From assembly GCF_008905045.1 (NCBI RefSeq), contig NZ_VWMY01000032.1, positions 62,001 to 126,000 on the forward strand: a stretch of DNA of 64,000 nucleotides, read 5' to 3'. Below the pieces are notes generated by a model, which had not been told where the DNA came from, searched no databases, and saw only the letters and a list, made by a program, of their open reading frames with translations. The first letter of the stretch is position 1; every line of letters begins with the position of its first letter. Origin of the DNA: Streptomyces albicerus. Lineage in GTDB: Bacteria > Actinomycetota > Actinomycetes > Streptomycetales > Streptomycetaceae. Positions 44,930 through 54,231 of this stretch are shown here, one piece after another. Position numbers and translations under genes: made by a program.

Positions 44930-45778
44930 TCACCGGGCCCTAGTGCGGGGTTTGAGCCCCCGTATCGCCGTGGGGTCCAGGGCGGCGCGGCGCAGCGCGC
45001 GGGTGTAGGGCTCGGCGGGGGCGGCGAGGACGTCGGCGGTTCGGCCGCGCTCAACGACCCGTCCCGCCTTCAGGACGACGACGTCGGTGCTGATCTCGCG
45101 CACCACGCCGAGGTGGTGGGCGATGACGATGTACGTGATGCCGGTCTCCTCCCGCAGTTCGCGCAGCAGATCGAGGACCTGGGCCTGCACGGACACGTCG
45201 AGGGCCGAGGTGGCCTCGTCGCACACCAGCAGATCGGGTTCCGAGGCCAGGGCGCGGGCGATGCCGATGCGCTGGCGCTGTCCGCCGGAGAACTCGTCGG
45301 GCCGTCGTTCGAGTGCCGAGGCCGGCAGTCCTACGCGGTCGAGCAGTCCGGTGGCGCGGCGGCGCCGTTCGGTCTTGTCCGTCACGCCCGCGACGCGCAG
45401 CGGTTCGGCCACGATCTCCAGGGCGGTCAGGTGCGGGGCGAGGGATCCGTAGGGATCCTGGAAGACCATCTGGACGCGGCGCCGCAGCGGCCTCAGGCGC
45501 CGCTCGGGCAGCGTGGCGAGGTCGGTGCCGTCCAGCACGATCCGCCCGGAGGCGGGCTTGAGCAGCCGTACGATCGCGCAGGCGATGGTCGACTTGCCGC
45601 TGCCCGACTCGCCGACGACGGCGAGTGAGCCGCCGCGGGGCACGCTGAAGCTGACATGGTCGACGGCGCGCACGGGGCCGGCCGGCGTGGGGTAGTCGAC
45701 GACGAGGTCCTCGACGGCGAGAAACGTCGACGCGTCGGCCGCGCTGGCGGCGTTCGGTGTCACTGCTGCCTGGCTCAT
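44930..45778 (-). CDS. ABC importer ATPase, DppF/OppF type
   Basis: 282 residues from ATG 45778, which overlaps the stop of the partner ATPase gene (ATGA). Walker A GESGSGKSTIAC, signature FSGGQRQRIGIARAL, Walker B LLVCDEATSALDV, and the C-terminal oligopeptide/dipeptide extension. Dimerises with the 45775-46653 product to drive the importer. The tail LKPRTRAR is short. Confidence 0.92.
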   Translation of the reverse strand: MSQAAVTPNAASAADASTFLAVEDLVVDYPTPAGPVRAVDHVSFSVPRGGSLAVVGESGSGKSTIACAIVRLLKPASGRIVLDGTDLATLPERRLRPLRRRVQMVFQDPYGSLAPHLTALEIVAEPLRVAGVTDKTERRRRATGLLDRVGLPASALERRPDEFSGGQRQRIGIARALASEPDLLVCDEATSALDVSVQAQVLDLLRELREETGITYIVIAHHLGVVREISTDVVVLKAGRVVERGRTADVLAAPAEPYTRALRRAALDPTAIRGLKPRTRAR

Positions 45779-46653
45779 CGGGCGGCCCTGCCTTCCTGCT
45801 GGGGCTGGGCGGTGTGGTCGTCGAGCCCGTCCTCGTCCCAGGGCCCGAGGCTCGGGACGGCGGCGAGCAGTTTCCCGGTGTACGGGTGTGCGGGCCGCTC
45901 GACGATCTGCTGGGCCGGCCCCGACTCGACGAACCGGCCCTCCTTCATGACGTGGATGCGGTCGGACACCAGCCGGGCGACACCGAGGTCGTGTGTGATC
46001 ATCAACATGCCCACGCCGGTGCGTTCCTGAAGCTCCATCAGCAGGTCGAGGACACTCGCCTGGACGGTGGCGTCCAGGGCGGAGGTGGGTTCGTCGGCGA
46101 CCAGCAGCTCCGGTTCGGCGGCCAGCGCGACGGCGATGAGGATGCGCTGGAGCATGCCGCCGGAGAACTGGTGCGGGTACGCCTTCCAGCGCGTTTCGGG
46201 CCTGCTGATCCGTACCTGGTCCAGCAGGTGGGTGCCGCGCTCGCGGGCCTCGGCCCGGGACAGGCCGGGGTGACGCAGCCGGAGGGCCTCGCCGAGCTGC
46301 CGCCCGACGGTGTGGACGGGGCTGAGCGCGGTCATCGGGTCCTGGGGGATGAGGGACACGGTACGGCCGCGCGCCCGCCGGGCCGCCCCGGGGTCGGTCA
46401 CGACGTCGTCGCCGCCGATGCGGGCGGTGCCGGACAGTACGGCGAGTCCTTCGGGCAGCAGCCGCAGCACGCCCATCGCCGTGGTGGACTTGCCGGAGCC
46501 GGACTCCCCGATGAGCGTGACGGTCTCGCCGCGTCCGACGGTGAAACTCACGCCGTCGACGGCGCGGACCACGCCACGATGCGTGACCAGTTCGATCTGC
46601 AGGTCCTCGACCTCCAGCAAGGAGCCGGAGGCCGGCGAGGTGTCGCTGGTCAT
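45775..46653 (-). CDS. ABC importer ATPase, DppD/OppD type
   Basis: 292 residues. Walker A GESGSGKSTTAMGV, signature FSGGMLQRILIAVAL, Walker B LLVADEPTSALDA, H-loop ITHDLGVAR, and a C-terminal peptide-transporter domain; the usual iron-sulfur-type CxxxC cluster of some OppD proteins is absent. Follows the permease gene by three bases. Confidence 0.92.
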   Translation of the reverse strand: MTSDTSPASGSLLEVEDLQIELVTHRGVVRAVDGVSFTVGRGETVTLIGESGSGKSTTAMGVLRLLPEGLAVLSGTARIGGDDVVTDPGAARRARGRTVSLIPQDPMTALSPVHTVGRQLGEALRLRHPGLSRAEARERGTHLLDQVRISRPETRWKAYPHQFSGGMLQRILIAVALAAEPELLVADEPTSALDATVQASVLDLLMELQERTGVGMLMITHDLGVARLVSDRIHVMKEGRFVESGPAQQIVERPAHPYTGKLLAAVPSLGPWDEDGLDDHTAQPQQEGRAAR

Positions 46654-46656
46654 GGC

Positions 46657-47571
46657 TCAGGCTCCCTTCGCGGGCTTCGTCGTACGGATGCGGTCGCGCA
46701 GGCCGTCGCCCACGAGGTTCACACCGACCACGAGGAGGGCGATGACCAGGCCGGGGAGCGTGACCAGCCACCAGGAGGTGGTGATGTAGTCCTGGCCGTC
46801 GGAGATGATGCGGCCCCAGGTGGCGAACGGCCGCTGGGGTCCGGCGCCCAGGAAGCTGAGGGCGCTCTCCAGGAGCACGGCCTGGGCGAGCAGCAACAGG
46901 ACCACCAGGCTCGCGGGGCGCAGGACGTTGGGGATGATGTGCCGTCCCAGGACGGACCAGCTGCGCATACCGAGCAGCCGGGCGGCCGCCACATAGGGTT
47001 TCTCGCGTTCGACGAGGACCAGGGAGCGGGTCAGCCGGGCCACTTCCGGCCACTGGGCGATCGCGATCACGCAGGTGATGACGGTGACCGACGGGCCGAA
47101 GAGGGCGACGACGAGCAGCAGCATCATGAGCAAGGGCAGCGCCATCTGGGCTTCGAGGAGCCGGCTGACGACCGTGTCGATCCAGCCCCCGAAGTAGCCG
47201 GCCGCCGAGCCCGCGGCGATCCCGATGAGCCCGGAGACGACGACGGCGAGGATGCCCACGGTCAGCGACACCTGGCCGCCGTGCAGGACGCGGGAGAGCA
47301 GATCGCGTCCGAGCTGGTCGGTGCCGAACAGATGCCCGTCGGTGAGCGGCGGCACCCGGCGCCCCGCGAGGTTCTGGGCGTCCGGGTCCGGCAGCGGCAG
47401 CAGGCTCGCGAGGGCCACCGGCAGGGCGACCAGCGCGGTGCACAGGGCTCCCGCCCACAGCTTGAAGCGGGCGCTGCGCCGCTGCCTGGTGGCGGTGGCG
47501 CGGGCCAGGTGCCGGGCGGTGACGGCACTGGACCGGGCGCTGTCGGCGGACGGTGTGAGCGTGGCGGACAT
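46657..47571 (-). CDS. ABC importer permease, DppC type
   Basis: 304 residues with a long basic N-terminus (RATATRQRRSARFKL), an N-terminal helix and five more, the OppC_N domain and the coupling loop AARLLGMRSWSVLGRHIIPN. Starts two bases after the DppB-type stop, so both are coupled. Confidence 0.93.
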   Translation of the reverse strand: MSATLTPSADSARSSAVTARHLARATATRQRRSARFKLWAGALCTALVALPVALASLLPLPDPDAQNLAGRRVPPLTDGHLFGTDQLGRDLLSRVLHGGQVSLTVGILAVVVSGLIGIAAGSAAGYFGGWIDTVVSRLLEAQMALPLLMMLLLVVALFGPSVTVITCVIAIAQWPEVARLTRSLVLVEREKPYVAAARLLGMRSWSVLGRHIIPNVLRPASLVVLLLLAQAVLLESALSFLGAGPQRPFATWGRIISDGQDYITTSWWLVTLPGLVIALLVVGVNLVGDGLRDRIRTTKPAKGA

Positions 47572-47573
47572 GG

Positions 47574-48503
47574 TCAGGCCGCCTTTCCGAGTCGGACCCG
47601 CGGGTCGAGGAGCGGGTAGGCGAGGTCGACGAGGAGCTGGACGAGGATGGCGAGGGTCGCCGTGACCAGGACGGTTGCCTGGATGAGCGGGTAGTCGCGG
47701 GTCTCCAGGGCGCGGACGACGAGGGAACCGACGCCGGGCCAGCCGAAGACGACCTCGACCAGCACGACGCCGTTGAGCAGTGCCGCGAAGCGGGTGCCGA
47801 CCGCGGTGACCAGCGGGACGGACGAGTTGGCGAGGGCGTACCGCCAGGTGAGGGCCCGTTCGGAGACACCGCGCGAGCGGGCCACGGTGATGTACGGCGA
47901 GGCGAGTGCCGTGGTCATCTCGCGGCGTACGAGCCGTGAGACGAGGGCGAGTTGGAGGATCGCGATGGTGACGGTCGGCAGGACGAGGCCGCTCCAGGAG
48001 GTGAAGCCGGAGGCGGGCAGCACCGGCAGCAGCACGGCGAAGACGGTCAGCAGCATCACGCCGGTCCAGAAGTCCGGCATGGACTGTCCGGTGATGGTCA
48101 GGACGTTGGCGCCGAGTTCACGCGAGGTGTCGGCGTGGCGGGCCATCCACACCCCCAGCGGGACCGCGACGGCCACGGTGACGGCGATCGCCGCGAGGGA
48201 GAGCGTGAGCGTGTACGGCATGCGGTCCAGGACCACGCTGAGGGCGGAGTCGCGGAAGGAGAAGCTGGTGCCGAGGTCGCCGCTCAGCAGGTCGCGCAGG
48301 AAGATCCCGTACTGGGTGGTCAATGGCTTGTCGAGGCCGAACTGGGCGCGGATCCGCTCCAGGTCGGCGGTGGTGGCGCTCGGCGGCGCGTATGCGGCGG
48401 CGGGGTCTCCGGGGGCGAGCCGGACCAGCACGAAGACCGTGGAGATGGTCAGGAAGACGGTCAGCAGGCTCTGACCGAGACGGCGGGCGAGGTACTTGGC
48501 CAC
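47574..48503 (-). CDS. ABC importer permease, DppB type
   Basis: 309 residues, six helices; N-terminal YLARRLGQSLLTVFLTISTV and the coupling loop TVARSRGVSERALTWRYALA are diagnostic. Starts three bases after the binding-protein gene. Confidence 0.93.
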   Translation of the reverse strand: MAKYLARRLGQSLLTVFLTISTVFVLVRLAPGDPAAAYAPPSATTADLERIRAQFGLDKPLTTQYGIFLRDLLSGDLGTSFSFRDSALSVVLDRMPYTLTLSLAAIAVTVAVAVPLGVWMARHADTSRELGANVLTITGQSMPDFWTGVMLLTVFAVLLPVLPASGFTSWSGLVLPTVTIAILQLALVSRLVRREMTTALASPYITVARSRGVSERALTWRYALANSSVPLVTAVGTRFAALLNGVVLVEVVFGWPGVGSLVVRALETRDYPLIQATVLVTATLAILVQLLVDLAYPLLDPRVRLGKAA

Positions 48504-48506
48504 GGC

Positions 48507-50081
48507 TCAGCCCTCCAGCCGTACGGCGGTCAGGTCGTAGGAGTTGATCGGCAGCAGCCGGACACCGTCGACGCGGGCGCGGCGGGCGAGCACGGTCTTC
48601 GGCACGAAGGCCCACACGGCCGGCCAGGTGTCCCAGACGGCGTGCTGAGCGGCGGCCAGCTTGCGGTCACGGGTGGCGGGGTCGGTCTCGGTGGCCGCGT
48701 CGGACAGCTGTCGGGCGATGCCGGGGATGACGTAGCCCATGAACGCGTCACCGGTGCGCTCGTCCTCGGCCGTGCCCGCGTACATCGCCTGCAGCATGGT
48801 GGTGGCCTGGCCGGTGGTGCCGGGGAAGCCGTTGCCGATGACGTCCCAGTCGCCTCCCTTGCCCTGGCGCCACTTGAGGATGTCGCCGCCGGGCTCGAAC
48901 TGCTGCAGGGTGGCGCGCACACCGACGTCCTTCAGCATCTCCGCGACGGCCTCCATCACGGAGGCGTCCGCGGCGAACTCGCCCGACTCCCAGATGATTT
49001 TGATCCGCAGCCCGTCGGCGCCCAGGGACCTGAGCAGCTGCCGCGCCCGCGCGGGGTCGTGGACGTAGCGGCCGGTGCGTTCGGCACCCTGGAGACTGAG
49101 CGGGACCACTCCCCGGGCCTGCTCGGCCGAGTCGGTGAGCACGTCCCGGACGAGGGACTCGCCGTCGATGGCGTACGTCAGCGCCCGGCGCACCCGGGCG
49201 TCGGCCAGCGGATGCTTCTTCGGCTTGCGGAAGTTGTAGAAGAGCTGGCAGATCCGCACCCCGGAGGTCTGCTCCAGATGCACGCCGGGCAGCCCGGTGA
49301 GCTGTTCGGCGGAGTCGGGGGTGATGGTGTCGATGACGTCCAGTTCGCCGCTGCGCAGGGCGACGACCCGGCTCGACTCCTCCGGTACGAAGCGGACCCG
49401 GACCCGTTCGACGGGCGGCCGCCCGCTCCAGTACTCCGGAACGCGGGCCAGGGTGTACTCGCCCGCGCCGCTGTTGGCACCGACCACCCGGTAGGGGCCG
49501 GTGCCGACGCCGGAGCGGAGTTCCTCGGGCCGGTTGTCCTTCGCCGGGGTGATGAGAATGTTGGCCATCAGCCGGTCCAGAACGGGCACCGGCTTGCGGG
49601 TGTGGAGCAGAAAGGTGCGTTCGCCCGTCGCCTCGACGTCGGGGAGTTCGGGGAACAGGCCGAGGATGAATGAACCGGCGACCTCTCCGTACATCCGCAC
49701 CGCGGTGGCCACGTCGTCGACGGTCACGGGCCGGCCGTCGGAGTAGCGGATCCCGTCGCGCAGGCGGACGCTCCAGGTGGTCGGCGCGGTCATCTCGAAC
49801 CGGTCGGCGAGGACCCGGGTGAGTCGCATGTCCGGACCGATGGCCGTGAGTGCCTGACGCACGGCCCGCTGCACGGTCACCGCGGCGTCGAACTGGTTGA
49901 GCTTGTTGTCCAGGCTGACCAGCGAGCGGTTCAGCCCGAGCGTGAGGGTGCCGGGGCCGGGGGCGCCGGTGGGTCCTGCGCAGGCGGTCAGCGGGGAGAG
50001 AGCGAGACCGGCGCCGCCCGCGGCGCCCCAGCGCAGCAGGGTGCGACGGCTGGGCGTCTCACTCGGAGGAGTTCGGGTCAT
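48507..50081 (-). CDS. ABC importer substrate-binding lipoprotein, family 5
   Basis: 524 residues from ATG 50081 (GAGAGG upstream). Tat-type SRRTLLRW followed by a hydrophobic stretch and LTAC (Cys34) gives an exported lipoprotein. The family 5 fold includes VRLRDGIRYSDGRPVTVDDV, GTGPYRVVG and FYNFRKPKKHPLADARVRRA. Such proteins bind peptides, nickel chelates or oligosaccharides; with sialidase-like and aldolase genes downstream, a sugar ligand is plausible. Opens the five-gene importer operon. Confidence 0.92.
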   Translation of the reverse strand: MTRTPPSETPSRRTLLRWGAAGGAGLALSPLTACAGPTGAPGPGTLTLGLNRSLVSLDNKLNQFDAAVTVQRAVRQALTAIGPDMRLTRVLADRFEMTAPTTWSVRLRDGIRYSDGRPVTVDDVATAVRMYGEVAGSFILGLFPELPDVEATGERTFLLHTRKPVPVLDRLMANILITPAKDNRPEELRSGVGTGPYRVVGANSGAGEYTLARVPEYWSGRPPVERVRVRFVPEESSRVVALRSGELDVIDTITPDSAEQLTGLPGVHLEQTSGVRICQLFYNFRKPKKHPLADARVRRALTYAIDGESLVRDVLTDSAEQARGVVPLSLQGAERTGRYVHDPARARQLLRSLGADGLRIKIIWESGEFAADASVMEAVAEMLKDVGVRATLQQFEPGGDILKWRQGKGGDWDVIGNGFPGTTGQATTMLQAMYAGTAEDERTGDAFMGYVIPGIARQLSDAATETDPATRDRKLAAAQHAVWDTWPAVWAFVPKTVLARRARVDGVRLLPINSYDLTAVRLEG

Positions 50082-50190
50082 CGTCGACCTCTCGGGGTTT
50101 CTGTGCGGCGACCGGCTCGGGACGGCGTCCGGTCCCGTAGGACGCCGTCGGTTGCCGTCGGTTTCTGTCGCGCCGGAAACCGTTCCACGG

Positions 50191-50237
50191 TTGCGCGGAT
50201 CACGCAAGAGGTCTCGCGCACATCGCGCAAGATGTGC
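50191..50237. promoter_or_regulatory. Divergent control region with two inverted repeats
   Basis: TTGCGCGGATCACGCAA (50191-50207) has TTGCG/CGCAA arms, and GCACATC (50218-50224) inverts to GATGTGC (50231-50237) around GCGCAA. They lie between the importer operon and the kinase-dehydrogenase gene and share GCGCAA-like boxes, making them candidates for the DeoR regulator. Confidence 0.5.
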
Positions 50238-50299
50238 CATCATCGAGCGCCGAGGCCGCCCCGCGTGTCTCTCTTCGACCACCGGCCCAGGAGGATGAT

Positions 50300-52630
50300 G
50301 TGCCCTTCCCCTCCCCCGCCCCCTGCCGAGACGAGCGGGTGGCGCGACGTGTCCTCGCGCTCGCCGACGACCTGTCCGGGGCGGCGGAGACCGCGGTGGC
50401 GCTCGGCCTGCCGAGCCGGATCGTGCTCGGTCCGGCGTCCTGGGACCCACCGCAGGACGGCGAGGCCGTCGTGGTCGACCTCGACTGCCGGTCCCTGCCC
50501 GCGGCCGACGCGGCCCGGCGCGTAGGCGAGGCACTGCGAGCCGTGCCCTCGGACGTTCTGGTGCTGAAGAAGGCCGACTCGCTGCTGCGGGGCAACCTCG
50601 CCGCCGAGACGGCCGCCTGTGCCGAGAGCACCGAGGGCGTCGTCGTCGCCACCGCCCTGCCCGCCCTCGGCCGCACGGTCCGCGGCGGTGTCGTCCATCT
50701 CGACGGCGTCCCCCTGCACACCACGGACGCCTGGCGGGCGGAGAGCACCGCACCCCCGCCGTCGATCTCCGCCGCCCTAGGGGACACCCGTACGACGCTC
50801 GTCCCGCTGGAGGCGGTACGGGGCGACGCATTGCCCGCCGTGCTGCGCACGGCGATCGGCGCCGGACACCTTCCGGTGTGCGACGCCGAGACGGACGCCG
50901 ACCTGGACCTGATCGCGGGGGTGGCGCTCGCGTGCGGTCCCGGTGTTCGCCTGATGGGCACGAGCGGCCTCGCCGCGGCGGTCGGCCGCCTGCTGAGACG
51001 TACCGGCGGGGCGTCGGCCGCAACCACGGCGGGACAAGCGGCTCCGGCTGAGGGACGCCGGCAACGGCCCCTCCTGGTCGTCGTCGGGACCGCCGATCCC
51101 TCCGCGCCTGCGCAGATCGCGCAACTTACGGAGCGCGGTGCTCGCCACGTATCCGTGAACCCCGACGTCCTGTACTCCGGCGTCATGAACTCCGACGTTC
51201 TGTCGCCCTCGGGCGAGCCGCACTCATTTGACGAGACGTCAGGCGGCGTCACAGTCCTCAGCATCGACAGCGGCCCGGGCATCCGGCCCGGTTCGGCACG
51301 CCGTCTGGTGTCCGCACTCGCTCGCCTCGCCGCGGCCCGCGCGGGCGATGCCGACCTCGTCCTGACGGGTGGTGAGACCGCCCGCCACGTCCTCGACGCG
51401 CTCGGCGTTCCGCACCTGGCTCCGCTCGGCCAGATCCACCACGGCGCCGTCCACGCACTCACGCCCGACGGACGCCATGTCGTCACCCGGCCCGGCAGCT
51501 TCGGCGACACCGATTCCCTGCTGCGGATCGCCACGGCGCTCCGGCCGGACCTCCCCCACCTCCCCCACGTCCCCCACCTCCCACCGCAAGGAGACTTCCC
51601 GGTGAACGCGATCCCGACCGCCGACCACCACCGTTCGCTGCCGCTCATCGCGGTGACCATGGGAGACGGCGCGGGCATCGGTCCCGAGGTGATCGTCCCG
51701 GCGCTGCTGCACCCGGACACCCTCGCCCGCTGCCGTCCCGTCGTCATCGGTGATGCCGGGCGGCTGCGGCAGGCCGCCGCGATCCTGGGTGTCGACTGCG
51801 ACATCGTCTCCGTGACCGCCCCGGGAGAGGCCGAGTTCCCGCCGGGCCGCGTCAACGTCGTGGACCTGGACCTGCTCCCCACCGACCTGCCCTGGGGCGA
51901 ACTGTCCGCCCTCGCCGGCGAGGCCGCCTACCAGTACGTACGGGTGGCCGCGGACCTCGCCTTGAAGGGCGCCGTGCACGGCATCTGCACCGCGCCGCTC
52001 AACAAGGAGGCTCTGCACTCAGCCGGGCATCTCTACCCGGGCCACACCGAGTTGCTGGCCCACCTCACCGGCGTGGACGAGGTGTCGATGATGCTGTCGA
52101 CACCCCGGGTGAAGGTCATTCACGTCACCACCCACATCGGCCTGATCGACGCCGTACAGCGCATCGAGCCGGGCCTGGTCGAGCGCACGGTGCGCCGCGG
52201 TCACGACGCGATGGTGCGGGCCGGTGTCGCGAAGCCGGTGATCGGCGTCTGCGGCATCAACCCGCACGCGGGTGAGAACGGACTGTTCGGCTACGGCGAG
52301 GAGGAGGAGAAGATCGTCCCCGCCCTCGACGTGCTGCGCACGGACGGCATCGACGCCCGCGGCCCACTCCCGGCCGACACGGCCTTCTTCCTCGCCGGGC
52401 GCGGCGACTACGACCTGATCGTCGCGATGTACCACGACCAGGGGCACGGCCCGGTGAAGGTGCTGGGCATCGAGGCGGGCGTCAACCTGACCGTGGGACT
52501 GCCCGTCATCCGCACCTCGGTGGACCATGGAACGGCCTTCGACATCGCGGGCAAGGGTGTGGCCGAGGCCGGTAGCATGGTCGAGGCCGTGCGCCAGGCA
52601 GCCGAGATGTCGTCCGTAGCGGTCCGCTGA
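50300..52630 (+). CDS. Fusion of four-carbon acid sugar kinase (DUF1537) and PdxA-type 4-phosphoerythronate/threonate dehydrogenase
   Basis: 776 residues in one open frame from GTG 50300 (AGGAGG upstream). Residues ~10-430 are a DUF1537 kinase: VLALADDLSGAAETAVALGL (sugar-binding domain), LKKADSLLRGN, and the nucleotide-binding LVLTGGETARHVLDALGV. After a PHLPHVPHLPP linker, residues ~435-776 are PdxA: PLIAVTMGDGAGIGPEVIVP, LYPGHTELLAHLTG, CGINPHAGENGLFG, VAMYHDQGHGPVK with the three zinc His. Kinase and dehydrogenase act in sequence in D-threonate/D-erythronate catabolism, yielding dihydroxyacetone phosphate. GTG 51602 behind AAGGAG could also start PdxA separately. Confidence 0.85.
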   Translation: MPFPSPAPCRDERVARRVLALADDLSGAAETAVALGLPSRIVLGPASWDPPQDGEAVVVDLDCRSLPAADAARRVGEALRAVPSDVLVLKKADSLLRGNLAAETAACAESTEGVVVATALPALGRTVRGGVVHLDGVPLHTTDAWRAESTAPPPSISAALGDTRTTLVPLEAVRGDALPAVLRTAIGAGHLPVCDAETDADLDLIAGVALACGPGVRLMGTSGLAAAVGRLLRRTGGASAATTAGQAAPAEGRRQRPLLVVVGTADPSAPAQIAQLTERGARHVSVNPDVLYSGVMNSDVLSPSGEPHSFDETSGGVTVLSIDSGPGIRPGSARRLVSALARLAAARAGDADLVLTGGETARHVLDALGVPHLAPLGQIHHGAVHALTPDGRHVVTRPGSFGDTDSLLRIATALRPDLPHLPHVPHLPPQGDFPVNAIPTADHHRSLPLIAVTMGDGAGIGPEVIVPALLHPDTLARCRPVVIGDAGRLRQAAAILGVDCDIVSVTAPGEAEFPPGRVNVVDLDLLPTDLPWGELSALAGEAAYQYVRVAADLALKGAVHGICTAPLNKEALHSAGHLYPGHTELLAHLTGVDEVSMMLSTPRVKVIHVTTHIGLIDAVQRIEPGLVERTVRRGHDAMVRAGVAKPVIGVCGINPHAGENGLFGYGEEEEKIVPALDVLRTDGIDARGPLPADTAFFLAGRGDYDLIVAMYHDQGHGPVKVLGIEAGVNLTVGLPVIRTSVDHGTAFDIAGKGVAEAGSMVEAVRQAAEMSSVAVR

Positions 52631-52686
52631 GACCGCCGCTCGTAGTCCGCAATCCGTAGTCCGCGCAGAGAAGGACTCCACGACAG

Positions 52687-53499
52687 ATGTCTCCCCTCGG
52701 ATCCAAGGCCCGGCGCGAACGGATCCTGTACGTGGCCACCACGACCGGCCTCACCAGCGTGGAGGAGTTGTCGCGACGTTTCGGTGTCACGCCCTCCACG
52801 ATCCGCCGCGACCTCGCCAAACTGACCGCCGACGGCCGGCTGGCTCGCACCTACGGCGGCGCCATGGCGCTCACCGCCCATCCCGAGGCCTCGCTCCGGC
52901 AGCGTACGGGCGAGGCGTTCGAGGAGAAGCGGGCCATCGCGCGCCGCGCCGCCATAGAGGTGCGCGCCGGTGAGACGGTGCTGCTGGACGCCGGATCGAC
53001 CGTGGGCGCCCTCGCCCACGAACTGCGCTCCGCGAAGGAACTGACGGTCGCGACCACGGGCCTGACGGCTCTCCAGGAACTCTCCGACGTCGAGACGGTG
53101 CACGTCGAGTGTCTCGGCGGCACTCTGCGACCGCTGAGCCAGGGCTTCGTCGGTCCACTGACCGAGGCCGCACTGGAACGGATGACCTTCGACCGGGTCT
53201 TCCTCGGTACCGACGGCATCTCGCCCGAGCACGGCATCTGCGAGGCCGACCTGCGCCAGACGCGGCTGAAGGAACTGATGGCCCGCCGCGCCGACCATGT
53301 GTACGTCCTCGCGCACGCGGCGAAGCTCGGCCGCCGCCCCTTCCACGCCTGGGCGAAACTCCCGGCCGACTGGACCCTCGTCACCGACGACGGCGCCGAC
53401 CCGTCGGTCGTGGCCGAGTTGCGCGGGCGCGGCGTCGAGGTGGTGCTGACCGAGGTGCCGGCGTCCACCGAGCCGGAGCACAGGACGTCGCCCTCATGA
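52687..53499 (+). CDS. DeoR family transcriptional regulator
   Basis: 270 residues. Helix-turn-helix ERILYVATTTGLTSVEELSR then RFGVTPSTIRRDLAKLTADG, with the downstream RTYGGAM signature, and the DeoR sensor domain (ETVLLDAGSTVGALAHELRS, VFLGTDGISPEHGICEADLR) that binds phosphorylated sugars. Follows the kinase-dehydrogenase gene and likely senses its phospho-acid intermediate. Confidence 0.92.
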   Translation: MSPLGSKARRERILYVATTTGLTSVEELSRRFGVTPSTIRRDLAKLTADGRLARTYGGAMALTAHPEASLRQRTGEAFEEKRAIARRAAIEVRAGETVLLDAGSTVGALAHELRSAKELTVATTGLTALQELSDVETVHVECLGGTLRPLSQGFVGPLTEAALERMTFDRVFLGTDGISPEHGICEADLRQTRLKELMARRADHVYVLAHAAKLGRRPFHAWAKLPADWTLVTDDGADPSVVAELRGRGVEVVLTEVPASTEPEHRTSPS

Positions 53500-53550
53500 C
53501 CTTGGCGGAGAGCGCCGAGCACGCCGGCACGCGGGCCGGGCGGGTGTGCC

Positions 53551-54231
53551 ATGACTGAGACACGGCACGCCCTGGTCACCGGCGTCAGCTCGGGAATCGG
53601 CGAGGCGATCAGCGGTCGCCTGCTGCGGGAGGGATGGCAGGTCACCGGGATCAGCCGCCGCCGTCCGGTACCCGCGCCGGGGCTGACCTGGCTCCGGGCG
53701 GATCTGGCCGAGCCCACCGAGCTGGTCCGGATCCTCGACGGCGTACCTGCCCCCGACGCCATCGTGCACGCCGCCGGGCTCCAGCGCTCGGCACCGCTGG
53801 GCGAACTGTCCGCTGACGACGGCGAGTTGATGTGGCGGGTACACGTCCATGCCGCCACGATCCTCGTCGACACGCTCGCCGACCGGCTGCCCGACGGGGC
53901 CCGCGTGGTCCTCGTCGGCAGCCGCACCGCCACCGGCGTACCCGGCAAGAGCCAGTACGCCGCGACCAAGGCCGCCCTGCCCGCGCTCGCGCGCTCCTGG
54001 GCCGCGGAACTGGCCGTCCGTGGCATCACCGTCAACGTGATCGCCCCCGGCCCGACCGACACTCCGATGCTGTCCGACCCCGGCCGCGCCCGCACGCCCC
54101 CGGCCCACCCGCCCCTCGGCCGGTTCGTCTCTCCCGACGAGGTCGCCGGCCTGACCGCGTTCCTCCTCGGCCCGGACGGCGGAGCGATCACCGGGCAGCA
54201 ACTCGTCCAGTGCGCAGGGGCCTCACTTTGA
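53551..54231 (+). CDS. Short-chain dehydrogenase/reductase
   Basis: 226 residues. VTGVSSGIGEAISGRLLREG binds NAD(P), DAIVHAAGLQR is the NNAG equivalent, SQYAATKAALPAL supplies YxxxK and VIAPGPTDTPML the PG motif. All active-site residues are present. Same direction as DeoR, 51 bases after it; presumably an oxidoreductase step in the acid-sugar pathway. Its stop borders the GH43 tail fragment exactly. Confidence 0.9.
   Translation: MTETRHALVTGVSSGIGEAISGRLLREGWQVTGISRRRPVPAPGLTWLRADLAEPTELVRILDGVPAPDAIVHAAGLQRSAPLGELSADDGELMWRVHVHAATILVDTLADRLPDGARVVLVGSRTATGVPGKSQYAATKAALPALARSWAAELAVRGITVNVIAPGPTDTPMLSDPGRARTPPAHPPLGRFVSPDEVAGLTAFLLGPDGGAITGQQLVQCAGASL

Noticed and set aside
51551..51590. 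CCCCCACC-type repeat at the kinase-dehydrogenase junction as a microsatellite element
   Set aside because: It is too short and is better explained as the coding sequence of the Pro-His linker; its possible role in removing a stop codon is discussed under the fusion.
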